The position numbers were made by a program, and so were the translations under genes. Under the pieces are notes generated by a model that did no database searches, was not told where the DNA came from, and was given only the letters and a program-made list of their open reading frames with translations. Below, in pieces: positions 51,743 to 61,710 of a stretch of DNA of 64,000 bases; position 1 is the stretch's first letter, and each line of letters begins with the position of its first letter. This DNA is from Selenomonas sp. WCT3 (GTDB lineage Bacteria; Bacillota; Negativicutes; Selenomonadales; Selenomonadaceae): positions 18,436 through 82,435 of the forward strand of contig FNCM01000012.1 of NCBI GenBank assembly GCA_900100835.1, read 5' to 3'.

Positions 51743-53524
51743 TTATCGATGTTCCTTTATGCATTGCAGGAAGGTTTTGCCGTATTTTTCGAGTTTCAGT
51801 TCGCCGATACCTTTGACGGTTAGCATTTCGTCGAGGGTTTCGGGTTGGATGCGGCACATGTCGCGCAGGGTGGCATCGGAGAATACCACGTATGGCGGGA
51901 TGTGGTCGCGGGCGGCGATTTCTTTGCGCAGGGCGCGGAGGTAATCAAAGAGTTCCGGTGCGGCTGGTTCTTTTTCCTGTTCTGGTTTCGGTACAGCCTG
52001 ATAGACTTTTTCCTGCCCTTTTAGTACGGCATAGGCACTGGGCTGTAAGGTGAGTACTGGATACTGGCTTTCAGTCAGGGCTAGGTAGTCGGTGGCGATG
52101 AAGCGCTGAATCAAAAGTTTGATGTCAGCGAGACTGCGTTCTTTCATGAGGCCGTAGGTGGATAGTTCCTCGAAGTGGAACTGTTTGACTCGTTTATCCT
52201 GGGAGCCTTTGAGAACTTGGGCGACAAGGGTCAGCCCAAAGCGTTCGCGCATGCGGTAGATGCAGGAGAAGACTTTTTGGGCGTCGATGGTGACGTCAAT
52301 GCGCTCAAGGCCGGCTTTGCAGTTGCCACAGTTGCCGCAGGTTTCAGGAGCGGTAGCATCGCCGAAATAATGGATGATGAAATGGCGCAGGCATTCCGGG
52401 GTGTGGCAGTAGTCGACCATTTTTTGCAGGCGACCGAGGTTATGGGCCTTGCGCTGTGGGTCTTCTATGGACACATCGATAAGGTATTTCTGGGTCATGG
52501 GGTCCTGAGGGGAAAAGAGCAGGATGCAGGTGCCCGGCTCGCCATCACGGCCTGCACGGCCTGCTTCCTGATAGTAGGCTTCGATGTTCTTGGGCATGTT
52601 GTAGTGGATGACATAGCGGACGTTGCTTTTGTCGATCCCCATGCCGAAGGCGTTGGTGGCCACAATGACTTGGATGTTATCGTAGAGGAAATCATCCTGG
52701 GCCTTGGTGCGCTGTTTTTCCGTGAGTCCTGCATGGTAGCGGCCGACGGCAAGTTTCTTTTTTTTCAGCAGGTCGTAGACTTTGTCGACTTCCTTGCGGG
52801 TGGCGGCATAGATAATGCCGGATTCCTCCGGATGATTTTTGACGTAGCTGACGATGAATTTTTTTTTGTCTTCGCCGCGGCGAACTTCAAAGTAGAGGTT
52901 GGGGCGGTCGAAGCCTGTGACGTGAATCTGTGGGGCTTTTAGGCTCAGGAGATTTATGATATCGTCCTTGACTTCCGGCGTGGCCGTGGCGGTAAAGGCG
53001 GCTACCAGTGGGCGGTGCGGGAGACCTGCGATAAAGGGGGCAATCTGCCGGTAGCTTGGGCGGAAGTCGTGGCCCCATTGGGACAGGCAGTGAGCTTCAT
53101 CCACGGCAACCATGGAGATGGGTTGGTGTTCAAGGATGTATTGGAAATAGCTGGTATCGAGCCGTTCTGGGGCGACATAGACCAGTTTGTACTGACCCGC
53201 GGCGATGGCATTTAATCGCGCGTCGGATTCTGAAAGGGATAGTGTGCTGTTGATGTAGGTTGCTGGAATGCCCTGTTCGGCTAGGGCGTCGACCTGATCC
53301 TTCATCAGGGAAATCAAGGGGGATATGACGAGGGTCAGTCCCGGGAAAATCATGGCGGGAATCTGAAAGCAGATGCTTTTGCCGGCACCGGTGGGCATGA
53401 TGGCAACGGTGTCTTTGCCGGAAAGCAGGCTGTTTATTATTGGTTTTTGGGCTGGGCGGAAACTGGGATAGCCGTAGAAGCGGCGTAGTAGTTCTAACGC
53501 CTGGTCAAAGTATGGATTATCCAT
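51743..53524 (-). CDS. recQ: ATP-dependent DNA helicase RecQ
   Basis: A 593-residue 3'-5' helicase of DNA repair. Walker A MPTGAGKSICFQ, the DEAH box VAVDEAHCLSQWGHDFRPSY broken as DEAHCLSQWGHDF, the GRAGRDGE motif VI, the zinc-binding RQC with CGNCGNCK, and a C-terminal HRDC domain (about 515-593) are present in normal order. ATG 53524 is the start. It is transcribed alone, divergent from the TolC operon. All catalytic motifs are intact. Confidence 0.95.
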   Translation of the reverse strand: MDNPYFDQALELLRRFYGYPSFRPAQKPIINSLLSGKDTVAIMPTGAGKSICFQIPAMIFPGLTLVISPLISLMKDQVDALAEQGIPATYINSTLSLSESDARLNAIAAGQYKLVYVAPERLDTSYFQYILEHQPISMVAVDEAHCLSQWGHDFRPSYRQIAPFIAGLPHRPLVAAFTATATPEVKDDIINLLSLKAPQIHVTGFDRPNLYFEVRRGEDKKKFIVSYVKNHPEESGIIYAATRKEVDKVYDLLKKKKLAVGRYHAGLTEKQRTKAQDDFLYDNIQVIVATNAFGMGIDKSNVRYVIHYNMPKNIEAYYQEAGRAGRDGEPGTCILLFSPQDPMTQKYLIDVSIEDPQRKAHNLGRLQKMVDYCHTPECLRHFIIHYFGDATAPETCGNCGNCKAGLERIDVTIDAQKVFSCIYRMRERFGLTLVAQVLKGSQDKRVKQFHFEELSTYGLMKERSLADIKLLIQRFIATDYLALTESQYPVLTLQPSAYAVLKGQEKVYQAVPKPEQEKEPAAPELFDYLRALRKEIAARDHIPPYVVFSDATLRDMCRIQPETLDEMLTVKGIGELKLEKYGKTFLQCIKEHR

Positions 53525-53619
53525 GGAAGTGGCTCCTATCTTAATGATTTTCTTAGCATTTCTTTATGTTTAATCAACTATTCTATTTTATCATAATCTG
53601 ATAAAATAGGTTCAGACAG

Positions 53620-53648
53620 TTGGAGGAATTTGTAGTATTCTATAGAAT
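53620..53648 (+). promoter_or_regulatory. Possible promoter of the TolC operon
   Basis: TTGGAG at 53620-53625 and TAGAAT at 53643-53648 are 17 bases apart, 45 bases before the gene start. Confidence 0.4.
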
Positions 53649-53693
53649 AGAGAGAATAGACTTTTTCAAATGAACCTGTAGGAGGAACCTTTC

Positions 53694-55127
53694 ATGAATT
53701 ATCATCGCATCATGAAAAATAAAAAGCAACACCTGGCACTGGCTTTGGCCGGTGCTATGTTTATGATGACGCCGGCAGCTTATGCGGCGGATGTTTCACT
53801 TCAGGATGCCATCAATCGTGCGCTTTCGGAGAATACGGGACTTAAAGTCACGCAGAAGGGGGAGGATTCTGCAAAATATAAGCTGGATAAGACGAAAATC
53901 CAGAATGGTGTCGCGCCGGCCGTTACAGGAGAATTGAGCGCGGAAAAGAAGGATTCGGGTGCAACTGATGCATCGGGGAAATTGGCGGCAACGGTATCGG
54001 TACCGATTTATTCCGGCGGCAAAAATCAGGCCAATATCAAGCAGGCTAAAATCGGCGTAAAGGCTGCCGATTTACAGACGGAGCGGGAACGGGAAAATCT
54101 TAAACTGAATGTAATCAAGGCCTATTATAATGCGCTGGAAGCCAAGAAAACGGTGGGCGTCCGGCAGGAGACGGTCGACAAATACAAGGAACATTACAAC
54201 AATGTCAATCAGCTCTATTCCGCTGGTGCTAAAGCCCGGATTGATGTAATCCGTTCTTCGGTAGAGCTTAGCAATGCCCAGCAAAATCTCATCAAGGCGG
54301 AGAACAGCTATGAGATGGATCTGGCAACCTTGCGCAACTACATGAATATGGACCGCACGGAGCCTTTAAATCTCACGTCGGACTTTTCCTATGATGTGTT
54401 TGGCATCGACATGAACGATTGCATCGATTACGCCTATAAAAATCGCAAGGATTTGTTGGTGGACCAGTACAAGCTAGAGCAGCAGGAGCAGGCCATTAAG
54501 GCCGCTAAGGCAGGCTATCTGCCATCGGTAAAGGTCAGCCTGGGACTTGACCAGACTGAGCGCTACAAGCCGTCGAGCTCCTCAAGCCATGGGGCTTCCG
54601 CTGGTGTGGGCCTGTCGTGGAATATCTTTGATGGCGGCCTAACCCGGGCGGAGGTAAAATCGGCTAAGACCGATTACGATGTGGCCCGTCTCAATCTGTT
54701 GAAGGATAAGGAAGATATCGACCTTTCGGTACGGCAGGCATACTACAGCATGCGTGAGGCGGAGAAGCGTTTTAACTCCACCAAGGATGCCGTCAACCAG
54801 GCGGAACAGGATTATTACATCGCCCGGGAAAAATACCGTGCTGGTGAGGGCTTGATGCTCGATATCATCGACGCCCAGGAGGCCTTGTCGACGGCGCGGT
54901 TGAATCACATCAGCGCTCAGTACGATTATGCCCGCTATAAGGCCACGGTGGAAAACGCCATGGGAATGGGCTTAAATGCCAGCGAAAGAGCTTCGGCTGA
55001 TGATTTGGAAACGGATGTGGATACGACCCTTGCTAATTCATCTGTGGCAGAACGGGCTGGGGATACAGCTGAGGCATTGCGGGCGGCTGAACAGAAACAG
55101 GCAGAAAGAGTTGGAGAAGTGAAATGA
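53694..55127 (+). CDS. TolC-family outer membrane efflux protein
   Basis: A 477-residue exported protein. A signal peptide ends near AAYAADVS; the two repeated halves of the TolC fold follow, each with long amphipathic helices (GVRQETVDKYKEHYNN and SVRQAYYSMREAEKR) and short strands for the barrel (SVPIYSGGKNQANI, GLSWNIFDGGLTRAEV). It forms a trimeric outer-membrane duct. AGGAGG lies eight bases before the ATG. Its stop overlaps the adaptor gene as ATGA, so channel and pump are made together. Confidence 0.9.
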   Translation: MNYHRIMKNKKQHLALALAGAMFMMTPAAYAADVSLQDAINRALSENTGLKVTQKGEDSAKYKLDKTKIQNGVAPAVTGELSAEKKDSGATDASGKLAATVSVPIYSGGKNQANIKQAKIGVKAADLQTERERENLKLNVIKAYYNALEAKKTVGVRQETVDKYKEHYNNVNQLYSAGAKARIDVIRSSVELSNAQQNLIKAENSYEMDLATLRNYMNMDRTEPLNLTSDFSYDVFGIDMNDCIDYAYKNRKDLLVDQYKLEQQEQAIKAAKAGYLPSVKVSLGLDQTERYKPSSSSSHGASAGVGLSWNIFDGGLTRAEVKSAKTDYDVARLNLLKDKEDIDLSVRQAYYSMREAEKRFNSTKDAVNQAEQDYYIAREKYRAGEGLMLDIIDAQEALSTARLNHISAQYDYARYKATVENAMGMGLNASERASADDLETDVDTTLANSSVAERAGDTAEALRAAEQKQAERVGEVK

Positions 55128-56251
55128 AACTTAAATTTGATTGGAAGGTCAAGACTGGCATAGCTGTTCTGGTTTTGGCGGCCGCAGCCTTTGGCGGCTG
55201 GAAATATTACCAGGGACAGCAGCAGGCGAAAAAAGCGGCGGCGGTGGAAACTACCGAAGTGGTCCGCATGAATATGAAGTCAACGGTTTCGGCAACGGGA
55301 ACGATTCGGCCGGTGAATTCCGTTGAGGTAAGTTCCAAGGTAACGGCCCGTATCAAGCAGGTGCTGGTAAAGGAAAATGAACAGGTGACGGCTGGTCAGA
55401 CGGTGGCTTTGCTGGATGGTAAGGACTACGAGGCAAAACGTGACCAGGCAAGGTTCAAGGTAACGAATACCAAGGCAAAATACGACCGTGTCAGCTATCT
55501 TTACAGTATCGGCGCCAATACCCAGGCAGAACTTGAGGATGCGGCACTAAATTACGATACGGCGGTATCGGCACTCTCGGAGGCTGAGTCCGATATGAAC
55601 GAGATGACCATCACGGCGCCCATGTCCGGCGTGGTTGTCGGTGAGCCGAAGACTGCCGGAACCATGGCTACCCAGGGTTCGGACAATCCGACGGTAATCA
55701 TGCGCATTGCCGACTTGTCCAGCAAACAGATTCAGGCTAAGGTGGATGAAACGGATATCGGCAGCATCAAGGTGGGGCAGACGGCCACCTTTACGGTAGA
55801 TACCTATACGGGCCGTACGTTTACCGCTCGGGTGTCGAATATTTCTCAGACCGATACCAGCAACAGCTGGGATACGAAGTCTAGCTCTTCGTCTAACTCT
55901 TCTTCGGCCAGTGTTATTTATTATTATGTAACTCTCGATGTGGACGACCCGGATAATCTTTTGCTGCCGGCCATGACGGCCCGGGTGGAAATCAACACCG
56001 CCAGCAAGGATGATGCGTTGGCTGTCCCCATTTCCACGCTGAAAACGGATGCCAATGGTTCCTATGTTATCGTCAAGAATCCCGATGGTACCCAGGAGAA
56101 CCGCTATGTCCAGACGGGAATCTACAGCGACGAATACGTGGAGATTCTCGATGGTCTCTATGAAGGGGAGCAGGTGGTAAGTACCTATACCGCCAAGAAG
56201 AGTAGTAACGCGGCAAAAAAGCAAAATGGCCCGGGCGGGCCGCCTATGTAA
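55124..56251 (+). CDS. Periplasmic adaptor of a MacA/HlyD-type export pump
   Basis: A 375-residue membrane-fusion protein: one N-terminal helix (about 10-28), a split lipoyl domain ([20 protein letters not shown] and [15 protein letters not shown]), a short helical hairpin, then beta barrel and membrane-proximal domains. It bridges the inner-membrane MacB-type pump and the TolC-like duct. A serine-rich stretch (about 245-260) and the glycine-proline tail GPGGPPM are unusual but outside the core. Confidence 0.88.
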   Translation: MKLKFDWKVKTGIAVLVLAAAAFGGWKYYQGQQQAKKAAAVETTEVVRMNMKSTVSATGTIRPVNSVEVSSKVTARIKQVLVKENEQVTAGQTVALLDGKDYEAKRDQARFKVTNTKAKYDRVSYLYSIGANTQAELEDAALNYDTAVSALSEAESDMNEMTITAPMSGVVVGEPKTAGTMATQGSDNPTVIMRIADLSSKQIQAKVDETDIGSIKVGQTATFTVDTYTGRTFTARVSNISQTDTSNSWDTKSSSSSNSSSASVIYYYVTLDVDDPDNLLLPAMTARVEINTASKDDALAVPISTLKTDANGSYVIVKNPDGTQENRYVQTGIYSDEYVEILDGLYEGEQVVSTYTAKKSSNAAKKQNGPGGPPM

Positions 56252-56273
56252 GGCACGGAAGGTGAGGTTTCCT

Positions 56274-56996
56274 ATGGAAAAAAAGGAAGATCGTTATCCC
56301 ACGATACAGCTTGCCGGCATCCGAAAACTCTACCATATTGGCGGTGAGACCTTAGCGGCGTTAGATGGAATCACTACCAATATCTATCAGGGGGAGTTTG
56401 CTGCCCTCATGGGCCCGTCGGGCTCGGGAAAGTCCACGCTGATGAATATCCTGGGGTGTCTGGACCGGCCCAGCGAAGGGTCTTATAAACTCGATGGCGA
56501 GGAAGTATCCGGCCTCAGCGATGATGCCTTGGCCATAACACGCAATAAGAAAATCGGTTTTGTCTTCCAGAACTTCAACCTGCTGTCCCGGATATCGGCC
56601 CTGGAGAATGTTGCACTGCCCTTGGTGTATGCCGGAGTGGGCCGCAGGGAGCGCTTGGAGCGCGCTCAGCATTATCTGGAAGCGGTAGGCCTTGGGGATC
56701 GTGCTGACCATCAGCCCAATGAATTGTCCGGCGGTCAGCGCCAGCGCGTGGCCATTGCCCGGGCGCTGGTCAATGACCCGCATATTATTATGGCCGATGA
56801 GCCTACCGGTAACCTGGATACCAAATCCACCAGGGAAATCATGGATATCTTCGAGGCTATGCATGAGAAGGGACGGACGATTATCCTGGTCACCCATGAG
56901 CCGGAAATTGCCGCCTGTGCGAGCCGCCAGCTCTTGGTGCGGGATGGCAAGATAACCCGTGATGAAGGAAAGGGAGTGGTCATGGATGTTGTTTAG
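56274..56996 (+). CDS. ABC ATPase of the MacB/LolD type
   Basis: A 240-residue ATPase with Walker [10 protein letters not shown], signature LSGGQRQR, Walker [13 protein letters not shown] and switch histidine VTHEPE. ATG 56274 with AGGTGAGG ahead is the start; the longer frame runs back into the adaptor gene. The ATPase and permease of MacB are separate here, as is common in Firmicutes. The stop overlaps the permease start by 11 bases. Confidence 0.9.
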   Translation: MEKKEDRYPTIQLAGIRKLYHIGGETLAALDGITTNIYQGEFAALMGPSGSGKSTLMNILGCLDRPSEGSYKLDGEEVSGLSDDALAITRNKKIGFVFQNFNLLSRISALENVALPLVYAGVGRRERLERAQHYLEAVGLGDRADHQPNELSGGQRQRVAIARALVNDPHIIMADEPTGNLDTKSTREIMDIFEAMHEKGRTIILVTHEPEIAACASRQLLVRDGKITRDEGKGVVMDVV

Positions 56997-58203
56997 TGAA
57001 AGTTTCCAGATGGCCCTTACTTCCCTTTATGCCAATAAGATGCGAAGCCTGCTGACCATGTTGGGCATCATCATCGGTGTGGGCGCGGTCATCGCGCTGG
57101 TATCGGTGGGGATGGGCGTGCGCAGCAATGTCACGAGTTCTATTGCCAGCCTGGGGTCCAATATGCTGATAGTATCGCCAGGTTCGTCGAATCGGGGCGG
57201 CACCCGTGGTGGTGCAGGTTCTATGCAGACGCTGAAATACGACGATGCCACGGCTATCAAGGAAAAAATCAAAAACATCGATTACGTATCACCGTCGGTG
57301 TCCAGTTCCTATCAGGTTGTCTATGGCAATAACAACTGGAAGACTTCCGTGCAGGGGGTGACGCCGGAGTTCATGGCAATCCGATCCCTGTCGATTAGCA
57401 ATGGCTCGTTCATCTCGGTCAATGATATGAATAAGCGAAGCCGCGTGGCGGTTATCGGTACGACGGTGGCGGAAAATCTTTTCGACCAAGAAAATCCGGT
57501 GGGCAAGAATATCCGCATCAACAATCAGCCTTATAAAGTCATCGGCCTGCTCGATTCCAAGGGGCAGTCCTCCATGGGACAGGACCAGGATGATATGATT
57601 TATGTGCCGATTACCACTGCCCAGGAGCGAATGCTTGGCATTACCTATGTCCAGTCCATCAATATCCAGGTCACTGACCAGAAATACATGGACCAGGTTC
57701 AGTCGGAAGTCGAGACTCTTTTGCGCACCCGCCATCATTTGGTGGGGGATAAGGAGAATGATTTTAACGTTCGCAATCTAACCAGTCTCATGGAGACGGT
57801 CAGCCAGTCCACGGCTATGCTGACGATGCTTTTGGGGGCGATTGCAGGTATTTCCCTGCTGGTTGGCGGCATTGGTATTATGAATATCATGATGGTGTCG
57901 GTGACGGAGCGTACCCGGGAAATCGGTATCCGCAAGGCGTTAGGAGCTACCTTTATGAATATCATGACCCAGTTCCTCATTGAGTCCATGGTCATTGGGG
58001 TTATCGGCGGCATAATCGGAATTGTAGTTGGTTGTGCAGCCTCTCAGATCATCGCAACGGTGGGGAATTTCAAGACGGTTATCACCGTGGCACCAATCAT
58101 TATTTCTTTTGTGTTTGCCGTAGGAACTGGTTTGTTCTTTGGCATCTATCCGGCCCGGAAAGCAGCAAAGCTCGATCCAATCGAAGCTTTGCGGTATGAA
58201 TAA
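56986..58203 (+). CDS. MacB-type ABC permease
   Basis: A 405-residue membrane protein: an N-terminal helix (about 22-44), a large periplasmic MacB_PCD domain (about 48-275), then three helices in the FtsX-like domain with [20 protein letters not shown] broken as [11 protein letters not shown] and [15 protein letters not shown]. It works by mechanotransmission to the adaptor and TolC. ATG 56986 with GGGAG nine bases ahead. Cargo could be a macrolide, peptide or lipid. Confidence 0.9.
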   Translation: MLFSESFQMALTSLYANKMRSLLTMLGIIIGVGAVIALVSVGMGVRSNVTSSIASLGSNMLIVSPGSSNRGGTRGGAGSMQTLKYDDATAIKEKIKNIDYVSPSVSSSYQVVYGNNNWKTSVQGVTPEFMAIRSLSISNGSFISVNDMNKRSRVAVIGTTVAENLFDQENPVGKNIRINNQPYKVIGLLDSKGQSSMGQDQDDMIYVPITTAQERMLGITYVQSINIQVTDQKYMDQVQSEVETLLRTRHHLVGDKENDFNVRNLTSLMETVSQSTAMLTMLLGAIAGISLLVGGIGIMNIMMVSVTERTREIGIRKALGATFMNIMTQFLIESMVIGVIGGIIGIVVGCAASQIIATVGNFKTVITVAPIIISFVFAVGTGLFFGIYPARKAAKLDPIEALRYE

Positions 58204-58289
58204 GCTGGTGTCTTCATTTATTTTTCCAGATTTGTGTGGTATTCTAATTATATTGTCTAAAAGGAATCAATTATCATAAGGGGGATATT

Positions 58290-58979
58290 ATGGGAGAATT
58301 TACTTTTGTTGTTGAGAAAACGTGTCCGATTTGTGGGGAGTCGACGCGGGTAGTAAAGACAAAGTCTAAATTGTTGATGGATCATATGGATGAAGATTTC
58401 TGCGTTCATTATCAGCGGTTCAATCCCTATTTCTATAAGATTTGGTTTTGTGAGAAATGCGGTTTTGCTGCGGATGAAAAAACCTTTTTAGGAACGATTC
58501 CGGAGCTGCATAAGCGCAAGATCCAGGAGTTCCTCGCCCAGCGTAAACTTGGCCTGGAATTCGTGGAAGAGCGAAAAACACCGGAGGCGGTAGCGTCATT
58601 CAAGCTGGCTATTTTCTATGCTGAATTGACGGATCAGCCGCTCGCAAAACGGGCCGGGCTTTATTTGGAGCTTGCCTGGATCTATCGTGATGCCGAGGAT
58701 GAAGAAAACGAGATGGAAATGCTCAAACGGGCGGCAGAGCTCTACGACCGGTCGTTGATGACAGAACGCTATCCGATTAACGGAATGTCGGATTCGATGG
58801 CTATGTATCTGATTGGTGCTATTTATTTCCGCATGAAGGATTATGAAAAATCCACCCAGTACATTTCCCGCATTATCGGGGACCAGAACATTCGCAACAA
58901 TGAAGCCCAGATTTATAAACGCGCCCGTGATTTGTGGCAGGACATTCGCCAGCTCAAGGGCGATGAACCGGAGGAATAA
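58290..58979 (+). CDS. DUF2225 zinc-binding TPR-like protein
   Basis: A 229-residue soluble protein. CPICGE near the start and CEKCGFAA at about 50 make a zinc site; the remainder is helical with TPR character (AGLYLELAWIYRDAED, AMYLIGAIYFRMKDY). I recognise the DUF2225 family, widespread in Firmicutes, without a defined role. GGGGGA precedes the ATG. The next gene begins 5 bases after the stop. Confidence 0.75.
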   Translation: MGEFTFVVEKTCPICGESTRVVKTKSKLLMDHMDEDFCVHYQRFNPYFYKIWFCEKCGFAADEKTFLGTIPELHKRKIQEFLAQRKLGLEFVEERKTPEAVASFKLAIFYAELTDQPLAKRAGLYLELAWIYRDAEDEENEMEMLKRAAELYDRSLMTERYPINGMSDSMAMYLIGAIYFRMKDYEKSTQYISRIIGDQNIRNNEAQIYKRARDLWQDIRQLKGDEPEE

Positions 58980-58984
58980 GGAAC

Positions 58985-59674
58985 ATGATTGATTTACCCG
59001 CCAGTTGGCAGGAACAGCTGCAAACGATTGATTGGTCAAAACTTGAAGAGAAGGTTCAGGATTATGGTCCAGTGATTCAAATCATTCAACATACCTGGAA
59101 TCGGGAATCCCTGCAGGAAATTAGCCAGGGCAAGCTATTTGTCCCCGATGAGGTGGTGAATGAAGCTATTGCACAGCGAATTCCTGCCAATGGACGGGTA
59201 ACGGCAGTCAAGGTGGTGTCCCATGCCAATGGCCGCATGGACATTGTGACGGATACCACTTCTGTGGGGAAAATTGAACTGTCCGGTGAAATCAAGGAAT
59301 TTGTCCATTCTGGGGATAAATCCTATGCGGTTTATCAAGTCAGGGAACGCAATATTCCTTCTCATGGATTGATGTCCTGGGTGTTTTCGCGCATCTCGCT
59401 GTCTATGGCGGAGCGTTTGGTGGGAAAAATCGAGATTTCGGATGACATGCCGGTGAACATTCATCGGAATACGATAAATATCGATTACAGCAAAGTGCTG
59501 GCGGCCTCGGATTTTGGCAAAGCGGAGTTCCAAGGTTACCGCTTGCTGGACCTTGTCGAGGTCGAGGGGGCTGTCCCCAAAGAGGGCGGCATTGAATTCC
59601 AAACTAAACTCAATGTTCCGGATTCTGTGAAAAACGTGCTTATGCAGCTTGTGGCGGATGAGACGGAAGATTAA
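58985..59674 (+). CDS. Unrecognised soluble protein, operon partner of DUF2225
   Basis: A 229-residue protein without signal or membrane segment. The first 75 residues look helical and the rest mainly beta (VTAVKVVSHANGRMDIV, GKIELSGEIKEFVH, DMPVNIHRNTINIDY), a pattern reminiscent of DUF2993/LmeA-type lipid-binding folds, but I cannot make a firm assignment. It sits between DUF2225 and DUF4127 with short spacings and probably shares their transcript. Confidence 0.6.
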   Translation: MIDLPASWQEQLQTIDWSKLEEKVQDYGPVIQIIQHTWNRESLQEISQGKLFVPDEVVNEAIAQRIPANGRVTAVKVVSHANGRMDIVTDTTSVGKIELSGEIKEFVHSGDKSYAVYQVRERNIPSHGLMSWVFSRISLSMAERLVGKIEISDDMPVNIHRNTINIDYSKVLAASDFGKAEFQGYRLLDLVEVEGAVPKEGGIEFQTKLNVPDSVKNVLMQLVADETED

Positions 59675-59704
59675 GCGAAAACATAAAGAAGGGAGCGCGA
59701 TTCG

Positions 59705-61393
59705 TTGAGAAGACGAATTCTGTCGTTGCTGGCAGTCTTGCTGATGATGGTTATGGTACTGCCAGCGGCTTCGGCGCGGCATAAGGAGAAGGAACCGTCG
59801 GCCGTACAGAAGATTATTTATGTGCCGCATGACAATCGGCCAATATCGAATAAACAGACCACGGAAGTAGCCAAAAAGCTAGGGGTGGAGGTAGTAGTAC
59901 CGCCGGATAAACTCCTGGGGGACAGGCAGAATCTGGGCCATCCGGAGGAGCTCTGGAGTTGGCTGGAAGATAACTTGGATGATGCCGATGCAGCCGTGAT
60001 TTCCTCGGATTCCATGCTCTATGGCAGTCTGGTAGGGTCACGGAAGCATAATTGCTCGGAGACGGAGCTTTTGACCCGTACGGAGCGGTTTCGCAAACTC
60101 CATCAGGCCTATCCCAAACTGCCCCTTTACGTTTTTGGTTCAATCATGCGAACGCCAAAATCCGGAGAGGCCTCCGGCCGTGAGGAGCCGGATTATTATC
60201 GAAGCTATGGTTCCGATATTTTCCGTTACACGGTGTTAAAGGATAAAGAAGAACTAACGGGGCTTACCAAGCGGGAGCAGAAAGAAGCTGCCTTTTTGCA
60301 GAAATTGATTCCCTCAGCCGATTTAAAGGATTGGCTGGGGCGCCGGAAGAAGAACTATTCGATTAATGAAAAACTCATCCGGATGGCTCGGGAGGATACC
60401 TTCAATTATCTGATTTTGGGCCGGGATGACAATGCTCCCTATTCCCAGACCCATAAGGAAAGCCGTCATTTGATTGCCGAGAGTCAGGACCTTGATAAGG
60501 CCCGGTTCCAGATTATGGCGGGCATTGACGAAATGGGAATGCTGCTGATTTCGCGAGCGGTGAATATCGCCCACGGGGAAATGCCGTCGGTTTATGTGAA
60601 ATACAACTGGGGGCGGGGGGCCAATACCGTTCCTGCCTATTCCGATGAGAAAATCAGTGATTCCATTCGTTCGGCTGTAACAGCGGCTTATGGAAGTATA
60701 ATAACGGACCTGGCCAAGGCTGATTTGGTGTTGATGGTCAATACCGATACCCAGGGCAAGACCTACGAGGCCAATGATCCGTCTAATGACAGTGTTTCTG
60801 CGCGCCACAGTTCGGTTTATTTTGCGGAACTGGTCAAGGAGTATGTGGAAAAGGGCTATCCGGTGGGGATTGCCGATATCCTCTACGCTAACGGTGCGGA
60901 TAATGCCCTGATGGAAGAGCTCAAAAATCGTGACCTGCTTTTTAAAATCCGGGCGTATGCCGGATGGAATACGGCGACGAACAGCACCGGCTTTGTCATC
61001 GGTGCGGGGATATTGACCAAGTACATGAAGGCCGAGGATATCGATGAATTGCTTCTGACCCGTTATTTGGATGATTGGGTGTATCAGAGCAATATCCGCA
61101 ATACGGTGCAGCGCCAGCTTAGCTGGCTTCGCGGCGAGGGCTACTATGGCAGCCTCGATGAGAAGCGCAAGGCGGTGGGCGTTCGTACCAGTCAGATGAT
61201 TTCCCGGTTCGCCGAGAAGAATCTGCCAAAGTTTAAGAGCCTGGAAGAGATACAGGTGACTTTCCCTTGGAACCGCATGTTTGAAGCAGACATTGAACGC
61301 AGTGAACATAAAGAAATTCACTTCTTCCAGAATACGGTGCAGCCCGTTAAATCTGACGTAAAAAAACGCAAAAAAAAGGCATCACTTCGATAA
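59705..61393 (+). CDS. DUF4127 exported protein
   Basis: A 562-residue protein with a signal peptide (LLAVLLMMVMVLPAASA). The DUF4127 opening (IIYVPHDNRPISNKQT) and later parts such as YLILGRDDNAPYSQ and VGIADILYANGADNALM are as expected for the family, whose role is unknown. The start is TTG 59705 with AAGGGAG ahead. The C-terminus is very basic (KKRKKKASLR), because the gene's end doubles as one arm of a terminator; the stop codon lies in the loop of that hairpin. Confidence 0.8.
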   Translation: MRRRILSLLAVLLMMVMVLPAASARHKEKEPSAVQKIIYVPHDNRPISNKQTTEVAKKLGVEVVVPPDKLLGDRQNLGHPEELWSWLEDNLDDADAAVISSDSMLYGSLVGSRKHNCSETELLTRTERFRKLHQAYPKLPLYVFGSIMRTPKSGEASGREEPDYYRSYGSDIFRYTVLKDKEELTGLTKREQKEAAFLQKLIPSADLKDWLGRRKKNYSINEKLIRMAREDTFNYLILGRDDNAPYSQTHKESRHLIAESQDLDKARFQIMAGIDEMGMLLISRAVNIAHGEMPSVYVKYNWGRGANTVPAYSDEKISDSIRSAVTAAYGSIITDLAKADLVLMVNTDTQGKTYEANDPSNDSVSARHSSVYFAELVKEYVEKGYPVGIADILYANGADNALMEELKNRDLLFKIRAYAGWNTATNSTGFVIGAGILTKYMKAEDIDELLLTRYLDDWVYQSNIRNTVQRQLSWLRGEGYYGSLDEKRKAVGVRTSQMISRFAEKNLPKFKSLEEIQVTFPWNRMFEADIERSEHKEIHFFQNTVQPVKSDVKKRKKKASLR

Positions 61394-61410
61394 GGTTCGA
61401 AGTGATGCCT
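61377..61410. terminator. Bidirectional terminator shared by two convergent genes
   Basis: A 13-bp exact stem (61377-61389 with 61398-61410). The stop codon of the DUF4127 gene (61391-61393) is in the loop. For the minus-strand gene at 61430 the stem is followed by seven T, an excellent signal; for the plus strand the tail TTATTTATTT is weaker. Confidence 0.85.
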
Positions 61411-61429
61411 TATTTATTTCAGCAACGAA

Positions 61430-61582
61430 TCAACCGTTGTTCTTTTCCGCGTTACGAGCTACCTGGGCGCATACCGTTACAATACGATCCATAAAATCAT
61501 ATTCCATGGAACTTTCTTCCCAAGCGGCACGGAACTCAAGACTATCGATTTCCTGACCGAGGACTTTTGCCAAGTCGCGCAT
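61430..61582 (-). CDS. 50-residue small acidic protein
   Basis: A small gene with strong signals: CAGGAGG at a good distance from the ATG (61582), 50 codons, a TGA, and a terminator 20 bases on. The protein starts MRDLAKVLGQEIDSLEF and ends VARNAEKNNG, with one cysteine (C39). It is predicted to be helical and has no signal or membrane segment. I do not recognise it. The signals and codon choice argue for a real, expressed gene. Confidence 0.7.
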   Translation of the reverse strand: MRDLAKVLGQEIDSLEFRAAWEESSMEYDFMDRIVTVCAQVARNAEKNNG

Positions 61583-61710
61583 TATGTTTCCCTCCTGTTA
61601 TTGTATTTGTAAGTTCCTATTAGTATCAACTCACAAGAAACAATTATAACAGGTTTCTATAAAAGCGCAAGGACTTTTTTTCCGTGGCCAATAAAATTTG
61701 CAATGGGAAA

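Noticed and set aside
52175-52942. 255-residue plus-strand frame inside recQ
   Set aside because: RecQ on the minus strand is intact with all helicase motifs, so this is a shadow.
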